DNA of 64,000 nt, taken from assembly GCF_041102775.1 (NCBI RefSeq), contig NZ_JBGCUO010000001.1, forward strand, positions 992,001 through 1,056,000, in the 5' to 3' direction. This stretch comes from Alcanivorax sp. REN37. GTDB lineage: Bacteria; Pseudomonadota; Gammaproteobacteria; Pseudomonadales; Alcanivoracaceae. Every line of letters begins with the position of its first letter. The first letter of the stretch is position 1. Positions 38,552 to 50,865 of the stretch are shown here, one piece after another. The translations under genes were made by a program, and so were the position numbers. The notes beneath the pieces were generated by a model. The model did not search any database, was not told the DNA's origin, and worked only from the letters and a program-made list of their open reading frames with translations.

Positions 38552-40100
38552 TTTCGTCAGCCATGTCCGGGTAGTCGAGGATGTAGTGCAGTCCCCGTGA
38601 TTCTTTGCGCTGCAGCGCACAGCGGATAATCAGTTCACCGATCACGACCAGGTTGCGCAATTCCAGCAGATCCTTGGAAATACGGTAGTTGGAGTAGTAC
38701 TCGGCGATTTCCCGTTTCAACAGCTCGATGCGGTGCTGGGCACGCTCGAGGCGTTTCACTGTGCGCACGATGCCGACGTAGTCCCACATGAAGCGGCGCA
38801 GCTCATCCCAGTTGTGGCTGATGATCACGTCTTCATCAGAGTTGGTGACCTGCGAATCGTCCCAGGGTGGCACCTCGCCCGGCTGCGGCCAGTGCGGCAA
38901 ACGCTCGGCAATGTGGCGCGCGGCGGCACTGCCGAACACGAAGCACTCCAGCAGTGAGTTGCTGGCCATGCGGTTGGCACCATGTAGGCCGGTGAACGCG
39001 GTTTCGCCCACCGCGTACAGGCCGGGAAGATCGGTTTCGCCATCCAGTGACGTCATCACGCCGCCGCAGGTGTAGTGCGCGGCCGGTACCACCGGGATTG
39101 GTTCCTTGGTCATGTCGATGCCCAGTTGCAGGCATTTGGCATAGATGGTGGGGAAGTGCTCGATGATGAAGTCGGCCGACTTGTGACTGATATCGAGGTA
39201 CAGGCAATCTGCGCCGAGTCGCTTCATTTCAAAGTCGATGGCGCGCGCCACCACATCGCGGGGCGCCAATTCGGCGCGCTCATCAAAGCGCGGCATGAAG
39301 CGCGTACCGTCCGGCAGCAGCAGTCGGCCACCTTCGCCGCGCACCGCTTCACTGATCAGGAAGGACTTGGCTTTGGGGTGGTAGAGCACGGTGGGGTGGA
39401 ACTGCATGAATTCCATGTTGGCCACCCGGCAGCCGGCGCGCCAGGCCATGGCGATGCCGTCGCCGGTGGCCACGTCCGGGTTCGAGGTATAAGCGTAAAC
39501 CTTGGAAGCGCCCCCGGTGGCCAGCACCACCGCCCGGGCCAGGAACACGTCGGTCAGGCCGGTCATGGTGTTGTGGATATAGGCGCCGACACAGCGACGC
39601 TGATCGCCGTCGCCTTCCAGAATCAGATCCACGGCGGTGCGATGCTCGAACAGGTCGACGTTGGGCCGCTGGCGCACCTGATCAATCAGTGCCCCGGATA
39701 CCGCCAGCCCGGTGGCGTCGGCCACATGGAGGATGCGGCGGTGGCTGTGTCCGCCTTCGCGGGTGAGGTGGAACGGGCCGTCTTCGTCAAAGCGCGTGAA
39801 GCCGACGCCTTGGTCCACCAACCAGCGGATCGCTTCTGGCGCGTCTTCGACCGTCCGGCGCACCGCGTCGTCGTGGCACAGCCCGGCCCCGGCCACATGG
39901 GTGTCGGCAACGTGGGAGTCGAGGGAATCTTTTTCATCCAGCACGGCAGCGATGCCGCCCTGAGCGTAATAGGTGCTGGCGCTGGTCAATTCGCCCTTGG
40001 ACAACAGCGCGATGCGGCTGTCGGTACCGAGGCGCAAGGCAACACTCAATCCGGCAGCGCCGCTGCCGATGATCAGAACGTCGTGGCGATAGGTGGCCAT
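38511..40100 (-). CDS. nadB: L-aspartate oxidase
   Basis: Oxidises aspartate to iminoaspartate, the first step of NAD synthesis, with FAD. Marks: dinucleotide motif [36 protein letters not shown]-like [14 protein letters not shown], and [17 protein letters not shown]. The 529-residue length is normal. I start at the ATG of 40098-40100; the 41 codons upstream lack family similarity. It converges on ygfX and is divergent from algU. Confidence 0.95.
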   Translation of the reverse strand: MATYRHDVLIIGSGAAGLSVALRLGTDSRIALLSKGELTSASTYYAQGGIAAVLDEKDSLDSHVADTHVAGAGLCHDDAVRRTVEDAPEAIRWLVDQGVGFTRFDEDGPFHLTREGGHSHRRILHVADATGLAVSGALIDQVRQRPNVDLFEHRTAVDLILEGDGDQRRCVGAYIHNTMTGLTDVFLARAVVLATGGASKVYAYTSNPDVATGDGIAMAWRAGCRVANMEFMQFHPTVLYHPKAKSFLISEAVRGEGGRLLLPDGTRFMPRFDERAELAPRDVVARAIDFEMKRLGADCLYLDISHKSADFIIEHFPTIYAKCLQLGIDMTKEPIPVVPAAHYTCGGVMTSLDGETDLPGLYAVGETAFTGLHGANRMASNSLLECFVFGSAAARHIAERLPHWPQPGEVPPWDDSQVTNSDEDVIISHNWDELRRFMWDYVGIVRTVKRLERAQHRIELLKREIAEYYSNYRISKDLLELRNLVVIGELIIRCALQRKESRGLHYILDYPDMADEIRDSILAPDSDPA

Positions 40101-40292
40101 GGATACTCCGCGTGGCTGGCTCGGCCTGAGTCTGCCCCACCGGGCGGTGGGGTCTGGCAGGGCGCCAGTATAAGAGCGCTGCGCAGGCACCACCATCCCG
40201 AACCAAGAGTGCTTCGGTATCAAACAGTTGCAGTCGGCTTCGTATCACATTGATAAACCGTTTGCGGTGACAGGTGTGTGGCATGACGGCTT

Positions 40293-40301
40293 TGCTACAA
40301 T
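40293..40301 (+). promoter_or_regulatory. Extended -10 housekeeping promoter candidate upstream of algU
   Basis: TGC then TACAAT makes a good extended -10 box about 130 bases before the algU start. It would provide basal expression in addition to the AlgU-dependent promoter. Confidence 0.4.
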
Positions 40302-40354
40302 GGCGCGCTGTCCGCCCTCCGGGCTGGGCAGGCAATATCGTTACGGGCGTGATG

Positions 40355-40383
40355 GGAACTTTTCCGCTAGCACGTCCGTCAGA
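40355..40383 (+). promoter_or_regulatory. AlgU/sigma-E autoregulated promoter
   Basis: GGAACTT (40355-40361) and TCAGA (40379-40383) are separated by 17 bases, matching the known GAACTT-N16/17-TCTGA consensus for AlgU and E. coli sigma-E. It ends 46 bases before the algU start, so AlgU very probably drives its own operon. Confidence 0.75.
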
Positions 40384-40429
40384 AGGAACCATTGTGGCTT
40401 GACAGTGCGAGCCAGTCGGGGGAGCACGG

Positions 40430-40999
40430 GTGTCAGACGAGGAATTAGTCAAACGCTGTCAGAAAGGCGATCAGCGCGCGTTCGATCTGCTGGTGCGTAA
40501 GTATCAGCACCGTATTTTTGCGCTCATCAGCCGCTACGTGCGTGACCAGGATGAAGTGCAGGACATTGCTCAAGAAGCGTTTCTGAAGGCATGGCGGGCA
40601 CTGCCACGGTTCCGTGGCGACAGCGCATTTTATACGTGGCTGTACCGGATCGCAGTGAACACGGCGAAGAACCATTTGGTGGCCCAGGGCCGCCGGCCGC
40701 CGGGTAGTGATGTCGATGCTGGCGAGGCCGAACAGTTTGTCGGTGCAGATGGTTTGCACGAATTCGGAACTCCGGAATCACTGGCCTTGTCAGAGGAACT
40801 TGAACAGGCCATCCACGGCGCTATCAACGCTTTACCCCAAGAGCTGAAAACCGCAGTCACACTGCGCGAGTTCGAGGGCTTGAGCTACGAGGACATTGCC
40901 GCGGTGATGGATTGCCCGGTGGGCACGGTGCGTTCACGCATCTTCCGCGCCCGCGAGGCCATTGATCAGGTTGTGCGACCCCTGATGGAGCGGGGTTAG
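40430..40999 (+). CDS. algU: RNA polymerase extracytoplasmic-stress sigma factor AlgU/RpoE
   Basis: A 189-residue ECF sigma factor. Region 2 has FDLLVRKYQHRI, the -10 reading segment DIAQEAFLKAWRAL and FRGDSAFYTWLYRIA; region 4 has LREFEGLSYEDIAAVM and CPVGTVRSRIFRARE. It is very close to P. aeruginosa AlgU. It starts with GTG at 40430, with GGGGAG upstream. It directs the response to outer-membrane protein stress and is held by MucA. The mucA gene follows, 44 bases downstream. Confidence 0.96.
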   Translation: MSDEELVKRCQKGDQRAFDLLVRKYQHRIFALISRYVRDQDEVQDIAQEAFLKAWRALPRFRGDSAFYTWLYRIAVNTAKNHLVAQGRRPPGSDVDAGEAEQFVGADGLHEFGTPESLALSEELEQAIHGAINALPQELKTAVTLREFEGLSYEDIAAVMDCPVGTVRSRIFRAREAIDQVVRPLMERG

Positions 41000-41043
41000 T
41001 GTGGGAGAAGGACAGACATGGTCTGCATTACAAAGGTGACGCC

Positions 41044-41658
41044 ATGAGAACTGAACGTGAGCGTGAAGGACTGTCCAGTTTGTTGGACGGCGAAGCGAGT
41101 GAGCTGGAACTGCGCCGTGTGCTGCGCGATCTCGATGACGACGCGGCGGCCCAGTTTGGCCGGTGGCAGTTGGCATCGGACATCCTGCGTGGGCAGCCGG
41201 TGGCCGCTGTGCCGGGTGACTTCAGCGCACGCCTGCAGCAAGCGCTGGCCGATGAGGCACCGCGCCGTGGCAACTGGCTCGGTCATCTGACCCGGGTGGC
41301 GGTGGCGGCTGGCGTGGCGGCGGCCACGGTAACGGTGGGCTGGCAGTACTGGGGCGGCAGCCCGGTGGGTGGGCCGGCCCAGGTGGCCAGTGCACCGATG
41401 GCGGCGTCCGCGTCCCACAACGGTATGCCGGCACGGTTGTCCGAGGCCTATCGGGGACGTCCACTGGGTGACATCGCCTTGGTAGGGCTCGATACCCGTC
41501 CCCAGGCGGCGCAGGAAAACGGTGCCCAGCAGGGTAGCCAGCCGATCAGCCCGATGCTGCTGCGTCACAGTGAAATGTCGGCCCGCCACGGTGGCCAAGG
41601 CATGCTGCCTTATGTGCGCTTGGTCAACGCGGATGCCCTGCGCGCTGAATCTGAATGA
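41044..41658 (+). CDS. mucA: Anti-sigma factor MucA (RseA)
   Basis: A 204-residue single-pass inner-membrane protein. The cytoplasmic N-terminal domain (about 1-75) has the RseA/MucA phrases GLSSLLDGEASELELRRVL and FGRWQLASDIL that hold the sigma factor. One membrane helix is at about 83-101, and the periplasmic domain follows (AYRGRPLGDIALVGL, MLPYVRLVNAD). Envelope stress triggers its proteolysis, releasing AlgU. It overlaps mucB by four bases. I use the ATG at 41044 with AAGGTG upstream. Confidence 0.93.
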   Translation: MRTEREREGLSSLLDGEASELELRRVLRDLDDDAAAQFGRWQLASDILRGQPVAAVPGDFSARLQQALADEAPRRGNWLGHLTRVAVAAGVAAATVTVGWQYWGGSPVGGPAQVASAPMAASASHNGMPARLSEAYRGRPLGDIALVGLDTRPQAAQENGAQQGSQPISPMLLRHSEMSARHGGQGMLPYVRLVNADALRAESE

Positions 41659-42677
41659 TGGGTGAGCGCCGCTTCCGTTGGGCGCTGGTGCTCACCGGCG
41701 CTCTACTCTGCCTGCCACTGCCGGCGGCCGCCCAGCCGCTGGCGACCCCGGTCACCGAAGCCCGCACGTTGCTGGCCGACATGGCTGGCGCCTACCGCAG
41801 CCGCACCTTTACCGGGCGGCTGGTGTATCTCTACGGCAATGATGTCACCACGCTGGCGGTGCGCCATGCGGTGATTGATGGCATCGAGTACGAACGCCTC
41901 AGTCATCTCGATGGTCGCGCCGAATTGCTGCGGGTTGGCCAGCAAGTGCTGGCGGTACACCCGGACGGCAGCGTTACGCGCATGCCGAACCGCGATGGCC
42001 GCTCGGTGGTGTCGTTGTTTGACCGCATGGCGGAACAGTTGCCGGCGCAATACAGCGTGCTGCTGGACGGCGACGCGCGGGTGGCGGGGCGCAGTGCTAT
42101 TCGACTGCGGGTGCGGCCGCTCGACAACCACCGTTATGGCTACCGGCTGTGGGTCGATCGTGACAGCAAGCTACTGTTGAAGTCCGAAACGCTGGATCCG
42201 AACAATGCGCCGTTGGAGCGCATGGAGTTCGTACAGCTGGAGTTGTCGCCGCCGCTAACCGCTGCTGACTTTGCGCCGCCACCTACCCACCGCTACCACG
42301 CCATCGAAGACCTCGGGGCAATCCGCGAGATATCTCCCAATATTGAACCTGGCTGGTTGCCGGCCGGCTTCGTGCCACTGCAACGGGATTTGCGCCGTTC
42401 AGCGCCGGTACACCAGCCGGTGGCCGCGCTGGCCTACGGCGATGGGTTGGCGTCGTTCACGCTATTTGTGCAGGGCGTGCCGGAAGGCGCCAGTGTTGAG
42501 CAGGGTGTCAGCCGTATGGGCCCGACGTTGGCGATGACCCGCCATGCGCAAGCCAGCCAAGGTGGCGGTTTGCTGCTGGTGCTGGTGGGCGAGATTCCCC
42601 AGGACACCGCCGAGCGCATCATGGATCACGTGGTGATCGGCGGACACGCGCTGGAGCAGGGTGCCGATGGGCAGTGA
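41655..42677 (+). CDS. mucB: Periplasmic sigma-E regulator MucB (RseB)
   Basis: A 340-residue exported protein that binds the periplasmic part of MucA and shields it from proteases, sensing lipoprotein or LPS forms. The signal peptide is RWALVLTGALLCLPLPAAA. The RseB large domain (about 30-215; GRLVYLYGNDVTTLAVRHAV, NHRYGYRLWVDRDSKLLLKSE) and C-terminal domain (about 230-335; PGWLPAGFVPLQ, YGDGLASFTLFVQG) are both present. It is translationally coupled to mucA. Confidence 0.93.
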   Translation: MMGERRFRWALVLTGALLCLPLPAAAQPLATPVTEARTLLADMAGAYRSRTFTGRLVYLYGNDVTTLAVRHAVIDGIEYERLSHLDGRAELLRVGQQVLAVHPDGSVTRMPNRDGRSVVSLFDRMAEQLPAQYSVLLDGDARVAGRSAIRLRVRPLDNHRYGYRLWVDRDSKLLLKSETLDPNNAPLERMEFVQLELSPPLTAADFAPPPTHRYHAIEDLGAIREISPNIEPGWLPAGFVPLQRDLRRSAPVHQPVAALAYGDGLASFTLFVQGVPEGASVEQGVSRMGPTLAMTRHAQASQGGGLLLVLVGEIPQDTAERIMDHVVIGGHALEQGADGQ

Positions 42678-43142
42678 GCCTGTTCGTGCGGTAGGCCGCA
42701 GCGGACGTTGGCGGTCGATGGCTGCGCTGATAACGCCTGTCTACGGGCAGCTCGGCTTAGGGGCCAGCGGCGGCCTGCCTTGGCGACACGGCGCACCAGT
42801 CACCGGTCGCAACCGGTTGGTGGGCCGGTCGAAAGGCAGCGTCGCCGTCGAATATCCCATTAGTTCCATCGCCGGGCGTGCCGCTGAGCAATGCGTGGTG
42901 GTGGCATGGCCGGCTGGTGCTCGGTGCGGTGTCGGCCGTCGCTGGACACCCGGCGTCGAATGGGGCCCTTGGCGCTGCGATCGGACCGCTGTTGGCGTGG
43001 TGTGCCATGGCCGCATGTTGGCAGTGGAGTACGACCGCGCCGCTTGATGATCACGGTGCCGCGCCGCCGCCATGAGCGGCGCGGCGGTTGTCCGGCGCGG
43101 TATGCGGCGCCGGTTTTTCACCAGCAAAGGGAAGTCGGAAAC
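42678..43142 (+). other. 465-base interval in the usual mucC position, no intact gene recognised
   Basis: Pseudomonas has mucC (RseC family) between mucB and mucD. Here I find no frame with the RseC cysteine cluster and membrane hairpin. An open frame continues to 43047 (GSVAVEYPISS near its middle) and another at 42878-43075 reads WWWHGRLVLGAVSAVAG, slightly like the tail of RseC in a different frame. It may be a frameshifted or degraded mucC, or just leader sequence for mucD. Confidence 0.5.
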
Positions 43143-44594
43143 ATGATCAATACATCTTTGCGTTTGACGGCGCTGGCCGCTCTCACCGGTGTGCTGGTGG
43201 CCTGTGGGCCGAGTAGTTCGCCACAGCAACAAAATAGTGCGCCGGCGCCAGTGACCGAACGCGCGCCGCGCGCCACCGTGACGTTGCCGGACTTCGCCCA
43301 GCTGGTTGAGGAGCATGGCGCGGCGGTGGTGAATATCAGCACCATCCAGAAGGTCAGTGCCCGCCGCAGTGCGCTGTCGAGCCAGCATCTGCCGGAAATG
43401 TTCCGCCGCTTTTTCGAGGAATTCGATGAGCGTGGCGGCGGCGAGCAGGAGGCTGAGTCGCAAGGCTCCGGTTTCATTATTTCCAAGGACGGCTACGTGC
43501 TGACCAACTACCACGTGGTACGTCAGGCGGAGCGTATTCTGGTGCGCTTGCAGGACCGCCGCGAGCTGGAAGCGACGTTGGTGGGGCAGGACCCGCAATC
43601 TGATTTGGCATTGCTGCGCATCGAAGAAGATGACCTGCCGGTGGTCACCATCGGCTCTTCCAACGATTTGCGGGTGGGTGAGTGGGTGCTGGCGATCGGC
43701 GCGCCGTTCGGCTTCGAAAGCTCTGTCACCGCTGGCATCGTCAGTGCGTTGGGCCGCAGTCTGCCGAGCGAAAACTATATTCCCTTCATCCAGACCGACG
43801 TGGCGATCAACCCGGGTAACTCCGGCGGACCGCTGTTCAACCTCAATGGTGAAGTAGTCGGCATCAACGCCCAAATCGTGTCGCAATCCGGTGGCTTCAT
43901 GGGGCTGTCGTTCTCGATTCCGATCGACATGGCCATGGATGTGGTCAAGCAGCTGAAGGAGAACGGCCGCGTCACCCGTGGCTGGCTTGGTGTGATGATC
44001 CAAGAGGTGGATCGTGACCTGGCCAAGTCGTTTGGGCTGCCCAAGCCGGCTGGCGCGCTGGTGGCACAAGTGCAGGATGATTCCCCGGCGGCCAAAGCCG
44101 GCCTGCAAGTGGGTGATGTGATCATTGCCATGAACGGCGCCCCGGTGGATCGTTCTGCCGGCCTGCCGCCGCTGGTTGGCCGGTTGGCGCCGGGTGACGA
44201 AGCTACGTTTGAGGTGATCCGCGACGGCAAGGGCAAACGTATCAAGGTCACCATCGGCGAGCTGCCACAGGATGGCGACGCGGATACGCCGGCAACACCC
44301 GCCGCCAGCCCGCATCCGCTGGGCCTGACGGTGGAGCCGCTCAGCGCCGAGGACAAGCGCAAGCTCGGCCTCAACAACGGTGTGCGCGTGACCGCGGTGC
44401 AGAAAGGTCCGGCAGAAAAGGCGGGTATCCAGACCGGTGATATCCTGCGCACGCTCAATAACGTGCAGATCGACTCTGCCCAGCAGTTGGCGTCGGTGGC
44501 TAAGGAGCTGCCAAAGGACACGTTCATTTCGGCACTGGTGCAGCGGGGCGACCAACCGCGCTTCTTGGCGCTGCGGCTTGAGGAAACCCCCTGA
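43143..44594 (+). CDS. mucD: DegP/MucD-type periplasmic serine protease
   Basis: A 483-residue HtrA protease that degrades or refolds misfolded envelope proteins and restrains AlgU signalling. The triad is His124 (TNYHVV), Asp154 (PQSDLALL) and Ser227 (NPGNSGGP). Two PDZ domains follow at about 275-370 (GWLGVMIQEVDRDLAKSFGL) and 395-480 (GLTVEPLSAEDKRKLGL). Unlike P. aeruginosa MucD, the N-terminus ends in a lipobox LVAC (Cys21) with a Ser/Gln-rich linker, so it should be membrane-anchored; Gly at +2 gives no inner-membrane retention signal. The ATG at 43143 follows GGGAAG; the frame upstream crosses the former mucC region. Confidence 0.93.
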   Translation: MINTSLRLTALAALTGVLVACGPSSSPQQQNSAPAPVTERAPRATVTLPDFAQLVEEHGAAVVNISTIQKVSARRSALSSQHLPEMFRRFFEEFDERGGGEQEAESQGSGFIISKDGYVLTNYHVVRQAERILVRLQDRRELEATLVGQDPQSDLALLRIEEDDLPVVTIGSSNDLRVGEWVLAIGAPFGFESSVTAGIVSALGRSLPSENYIPFIQTDVAINPGNSGGPLFNLNGEVVGINAQIVSQSGGFMGLSFSIPIDMAMDVVKQLKENGRVTRGWLGVMIQEVDRDLAKSFGLPKPAGALVAQVQDDSPAAKAGLQVGDVIIAMNGAPVDRSAGLPPLVGRLAPGDEATFEVIRDGKGKRIKVTIGELPQDGDADTPATPAASPHPLGLTVEPLSAEDKRKLGLNNGVRVTAVQKGPAEKAGIQTGDILRTLNNVQIDSAQQLASVAKELPKDTFISALVQRGDQPRFLALRLEETP

Positions 44595-44696
44595 GCCGAG
44601 GGCGCCGTCGGCGGGCGTTGGGCCAGTGCGCCCATCGCCCTTGGCCGGCAAATCCGCTAGAATCGCCGCTTCCCATGACTGACCTGCGGCATCCCT

Positions 44697-46495
<1,799 letters not shown>

Positions 46496-46496
<1 letters not shown>

Positions 46497-47317
46497 TGGA
46501 TATCGATATCGGCTTTTGGTTGCCGGTGGCGGTGCTGGTGGCAATCGCCATCTGGTTGCTGGACCGTGTGTTGAAATTGCGTGTCCGTGCCGGCCGCGTG
46601 GTGCGCGAAGTGGTGGAGTTCTCCAACTCGCTGCTGCCGGTGCTGATGGTGGTGCTGGTCATTCGCTCGTTCATCGTTGAGCCGTTCACAATTCCGTCCG
46701 GTTCCATGCTGCCGACGCTGGAAGTGAACGACTTCATCTTGGTCAACAAATTTTCCTACGGACTGCGGTTGCCGCTCACCAACACCTTGGTGGTGGATCT
46801 GGGCAAACCGCAGCGTGGTGATGTGATGGTGTTCCGCTATCCCAAGGAGCCGACCCAGAACTTCATCAAGCGTGTAGTGGGTGTACCCGGTGACCACATC
46901 GTGCAGCGCCATGAGCAGCTGTATGTGAATGGCGAACCGGTACAACGCGTGGGCCTGGATACCGTGCGCCGTGGGCGGCTGCAGGAAACTCTGTTCGTCG
47001 AGACGTTGGGCGAGCAACCGCACCTGATCCGCCACGAAGCTGAGCTGAATCCGCTCACCGGGCAGTTCATGTCCAACAGCATTGACCGTGAATGGACCGT
47101 TGGGGAAGGCGAGTACTTCATGGTGGGTGATAACCGCAACAACAGCAACGACAGCCGTTACTGGGGCATGGTCAGCGAAGATCATATTGTCGGTAAGGCG
47201 TTCTACATCTGGATGCATTGGCAGCCGCTGTTCAACCTGCCACAGTTTCACCGCAACGGTGCCATCGACAAACAAGACAATATTCAGGCGCTGTTGCAGC
47301 AACGTGCCAGCCGCTGA
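46496..47317 (+). CDS. lepB: Signal peptidase I
   Basis: Cleaves signal peptides of exported proteins at the outer face of the inner membrane. Two N-terminal membrane helices (about 7-25 and 46-62) precede the catalytic Ser70 in PSGSMLPTL and Lys125 in FIKRVVGVPGD. The conserved GDNRNNSNDSRYWG is near residue 210. The length is 273 residues. The ATG at 46496 overlaps the lepA stop (TGATG). Confidence 0.96.
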
Positions 47318-47358
47318 ACCGCGCTGGCATTTCGATTGATGTGATGGGGGAGAGCAGG

Positions 47359-47739
47359 ATGCGGGGGGCATCGGCATCACGGCAGCGCGGGCTGTCATTG
47401 TTGGGGTGGTTGGTGGTGTTGCTGATCGGCGGGTTGTTGGCGCTGGTGGCGATCCGCCTGATTCCGGTGTATCTCGAGTACAGCTCGGTGCGCACCGCGG
47501 TCCAGAACGTGCTGGCCGACAACAACACCAATTTGCTGTCGGAGCGCGACATCCGTGACGGCGTGCTGCGTCGCTTCACGGTCAACAACGTGACCAGCAT
47601 CCGCGCCGATGAACTGGTGATCCGGCGCGAGGGCACCCGGGTGGTGGTCGGCGTCGATTACGAAGTGCGTGAACCACTGCTGGCCAACGTGGATTTGCTG
47701 ATTACGTTCAGCGACGACTTTGCCAAAGACATTCGTTAA
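47359..47739 (+). CDS. DUF4845 single-pass membrane protein
   Basis: A 126-residue protein. A basic stretch and one membrane helix (about residues 15-35, LLGWLVVLLIGGLLALVAIRL) resemble a prepilin-like N-terminus (RQRGLSLLGW), followed by LIPVYLEYSSVRTAV and a periplasmic domain. The same gene stands between lepB and rnc in Pseudomonas; function unknown. I chose the ATG at 47359 because GGGAG lies six bases before it; an ATG at 47344 is also possible. Confidence 0.8.
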   Translation: MRGASASRQRGLSLLGWLVVLLIGGLLALVAIRLIPVYLEYSSVRTAVQNVLADNNTNLLSERDIRDGVLRRFTVNNVTSIRADELVIRREGTRVVVGVDYEVREPLLANVDLLITFSDDFAKDIR

Positions 47740-47786
47740 ACAGGGCATCCACCGGTGGGCCACCGGGGCCCTCCGGGAACAGACTT

Positions 47787-48469
47787 ATGGAAGCCATTGA
47801 GCTGTCACGGCTCTGCCAGCGTTTGGGCTACTCCTTTACCGATCCGTGCCTGCTCAAGCAGGCACTGACTCACCGCAGTGCCAACCGGCGCCACAACAAC
47901 GAGCGGCTGGAATTTCTCGGCGATGCCGAGCTCGGCCGTATTGTCTCGCGCTGGTTGTTTGAACGTTTTCCGGAAGCCGGCGAAGGCCAGCTGACGCGCA
48001 TGCGCTCGTTGCTGGTGCGCGGCGCCACACTGGCCGAAGTGGCACGTGAACTGGCGCTGGGCGATCACTTGGTGCTCGGCGGCGGCGAAATGAAGAGCGG
48101 CGGTCACCGCCGCGACTCGATCTTGGCTGATGCGCTGGAAGCGCTGGTGGGAGCGATCCTGCTGGAGGGTGGCGAGCAACAATGCCGCGAGCGGGTGCTG
48201 GACTGGTTTGCCGAGCGGCTCGCTCAGGTCTCGCCGGACACCGCCGATAAAGATGCCAAGACCCGCCTGCAGGAACACCTGCAAGCGTTTCAACAGCCAT
48301 TGCCGGACTACCAGGTGGTGGCCATCCACGGTCAGGCACCGGACCAGCGCTTTGATGTGCAGTGCCATCTGCCCGACCAACAACAGACGTTCGTCGCCCA
48401 AGGCACCAGCCGGCGCCGGGCGGAACAAGCCGCCGCCCAGCAGGCACTGGCGTGGCTGGAGGAACAGCC

Positions 48470-48473
<4 letters not shown>
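47787..48473 (+). CDS. rnc: Ribonuclease III
   Basis: Cuts double-stranded RNA, including the rRNA precursor. The 228-residue protein has the catalytic signature NNERLEFLGDAELG, the second acidic site ILADALEALVGAILLEGG, and a C-terminal dsRNA-binding domain (DAKTRLQEHLQ, SRRRAEQAAAQQALAWL). The signature reads DAELGRIVS where most members have a hydrophobic residue in place of the Glu; the metal ligands themselves are kept. It overlaps era by four bases. Confidence 0.95.
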
Positions 48474-49384
<911 letters not shown>

Positions 49385-49387
49385 GCC

Positions 49388-50050
49388 ATGACCGGGGCGG
49401 TGCTGGAGCCCTTTTGGGTGTTGCATGCCCGCCCCTACCGCAACACCAGCGCCTTGCTGGAGTTGTTCAGTGCCCGCCGTGGCCGTTTCGGTGCCATCGC
49501 CCGTGGTGGCCGAAAAAGTAAATCCCTGCAACCGTTCCAACCGCTCACCGGCCAGTTCGGTGGGCGCGGCGAACTGTTGGCACTCCACCATTACGAGCCG
49601 CTGGCAGCGCCGCTAGCACTGCAAGGCCGCGCGCTGTTCTGCGGGCTTTACGTCAACGAATTGATGGTGCGGGTGCTGCACCGCGACGTGCCGGTACCGG
49701 ACCTGTCGCAGCCTTACGACGATGCGCTGACCGCCTTGAGCGGCAGTGATTGGCCCCAGGATGTGGTATTGCGCCGTTTCGAATACACCATGCTGACGGT
49801 GCTCGGTTACGGCTTTTCGTTGCAGCAGGATAATCACGGGCGCCCGCTGCAGCCGCAGCAGCATTACTGCTTTGACGCCGAGGCCGGCTTGCAGCTTTGC
49901 GATCAGGGCCTGACCGGTGCCGACCTGCTGGCGATGGCAGCCGGTGATTGGCACGCCAGCGCGCGGCAGGCCGCCAAGCGCTTGTTGCGCAGCGCCTTGG
50001 CGCCCCATCTTGGTGATCGGCCGCTGCTGAGCCGTGAGCTGTTCCGTTGA
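49388..50050 (+). CDS. recO: DNA repair protein RecO
   Basis: Loads RecA on SSB-coated DNA with RecR. The 220-residue protein begins with an OB fold (VLHARPYRNTSALLELFSARRGRFGAIARGGRK) and continues with the helical domain (LFCGLYVNELMVRVLHRDVPVP, RRFEYTMLTVLGYG). No zinc-cysteine cluster is obvious, as in E. coli RecO. Confidence 0.94.
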   Translation: MTGAVLEPFWVLHARPYRNTSALLELFSARRGRFGAIARGGRKSKSLQPFQPLTGQFGGRGELLALHHYEPLAAPLALQGRALFCGLYVNELMVRVLHRDVPVPDLSQPYDDALTALSGSDWPQDVVLRRFEYTMLTVLGYGFSLQQDNHGRPLQPQQHYCFDAEAGLQLCDQGLTGADLLAMAAGDWHASARQAAKRLLRSALAPHLGDRPLLSRELFR

Positions 50051-50127
50051 AGCGCAGCAGCGCGGCGCCTTAGCCGCTATACTCGGCTCCCCGTTTCGAC
50101 CCCTCTTAGCCAGAAGGAAGTCAGACC

Positions 50128-50865
50128 ATGTCAGTGTTGCTCGGTGTGAACATCGATCACGTGGCCACCCTGCGCCAGGCACGCGGTACCCGTTATCCGG
50201 AGCCGGTGCAGGCAGCGTTGGTGGCCGAGCAGGCCGGTGCCGACGGTATTACCGTGCATCTGCGTGAAGACCGTCGCCACATCAACGACCGCGATGTGGA
50301 ACTGCTGATGCAGACGGTACAGACCCGCATCAACCTGGAAATGGCCACCACCGACGAAATGGTCGCCATCGCCACCCGTTTGAAACCCACTTATTGCTGT
50401 TTGGTGCCGGAGCGTCGTGAGGAGCTGACCACTGAAGGGGGCCTAGATGTGGTGGGCCACTTCCAGCACATCAAAACCGTGTGCGCGAAACTGATGGATG
50501 CCGGCATTGAAGTGTCGTTGTTCATTGATGCCGAGCCAGCCCAGATCGAAGCCGCCGCAGCCTGTGGTGCCAGCACCATCGAAATTCATACCGGCCATTA
50601 TGCCGATGCAGTCACTGCGGCGGCGCAGCAGGAAGAGCTGCGCCGCATCCGCCACGGTCTCGACCTAGCGCTGGAAAACGGCCTGATCGTCAACGCCGGT
50701 CACGGCCTGCACTACCACAACACCCAGCCGATCGCGGCCCTGCCAGGCATCCATGAACTGAACATCGGCCACGCGATCGTGGCCCGGGCGGTAATCAGCG
50801 GCCTGCATGCAGCGGTGCATGACATGAAAGTGTTGATCCGCGAAGCCAGCCGCAAGAGCGCGTGA
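50128..50865 (+). CDS. pdxJ: Pyridoxine 5'-phosphate synthase
   Basis: Condenses 1-deoxyxylulose 5-phosphate with 3-amino-2-oxopropyl phosphate to make pyridoxine 5'-phosphate. The 245-residue TIM barrel carries [46 protein letters not shown] and [10 protein letters not shown]. It follows an AAGGAAG site and closes the rnc-era-recO-pdxJ run. Confidence 0.97.
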   Translation: MSVLLGVNIDHVATLRQARGTRYPEPVQAALVAEQAGADGITVHLREDRRHINDRDVELLMQTVQTRINLEMATTDEMVAIATRLKPTYCCLVPERREELTTEGGLDVVGHFQHIKTVCAKLMDAGIEVSLFIDAEPAQIEAAAACGASTIEIHTGHYADAVTAAAQQEELRRIRHGLDLALENGLIVNAGHGLHYHNTQPIAALPGIHELNIGHAIVARAVISGLHAAVHDMKVLIREASRKSA

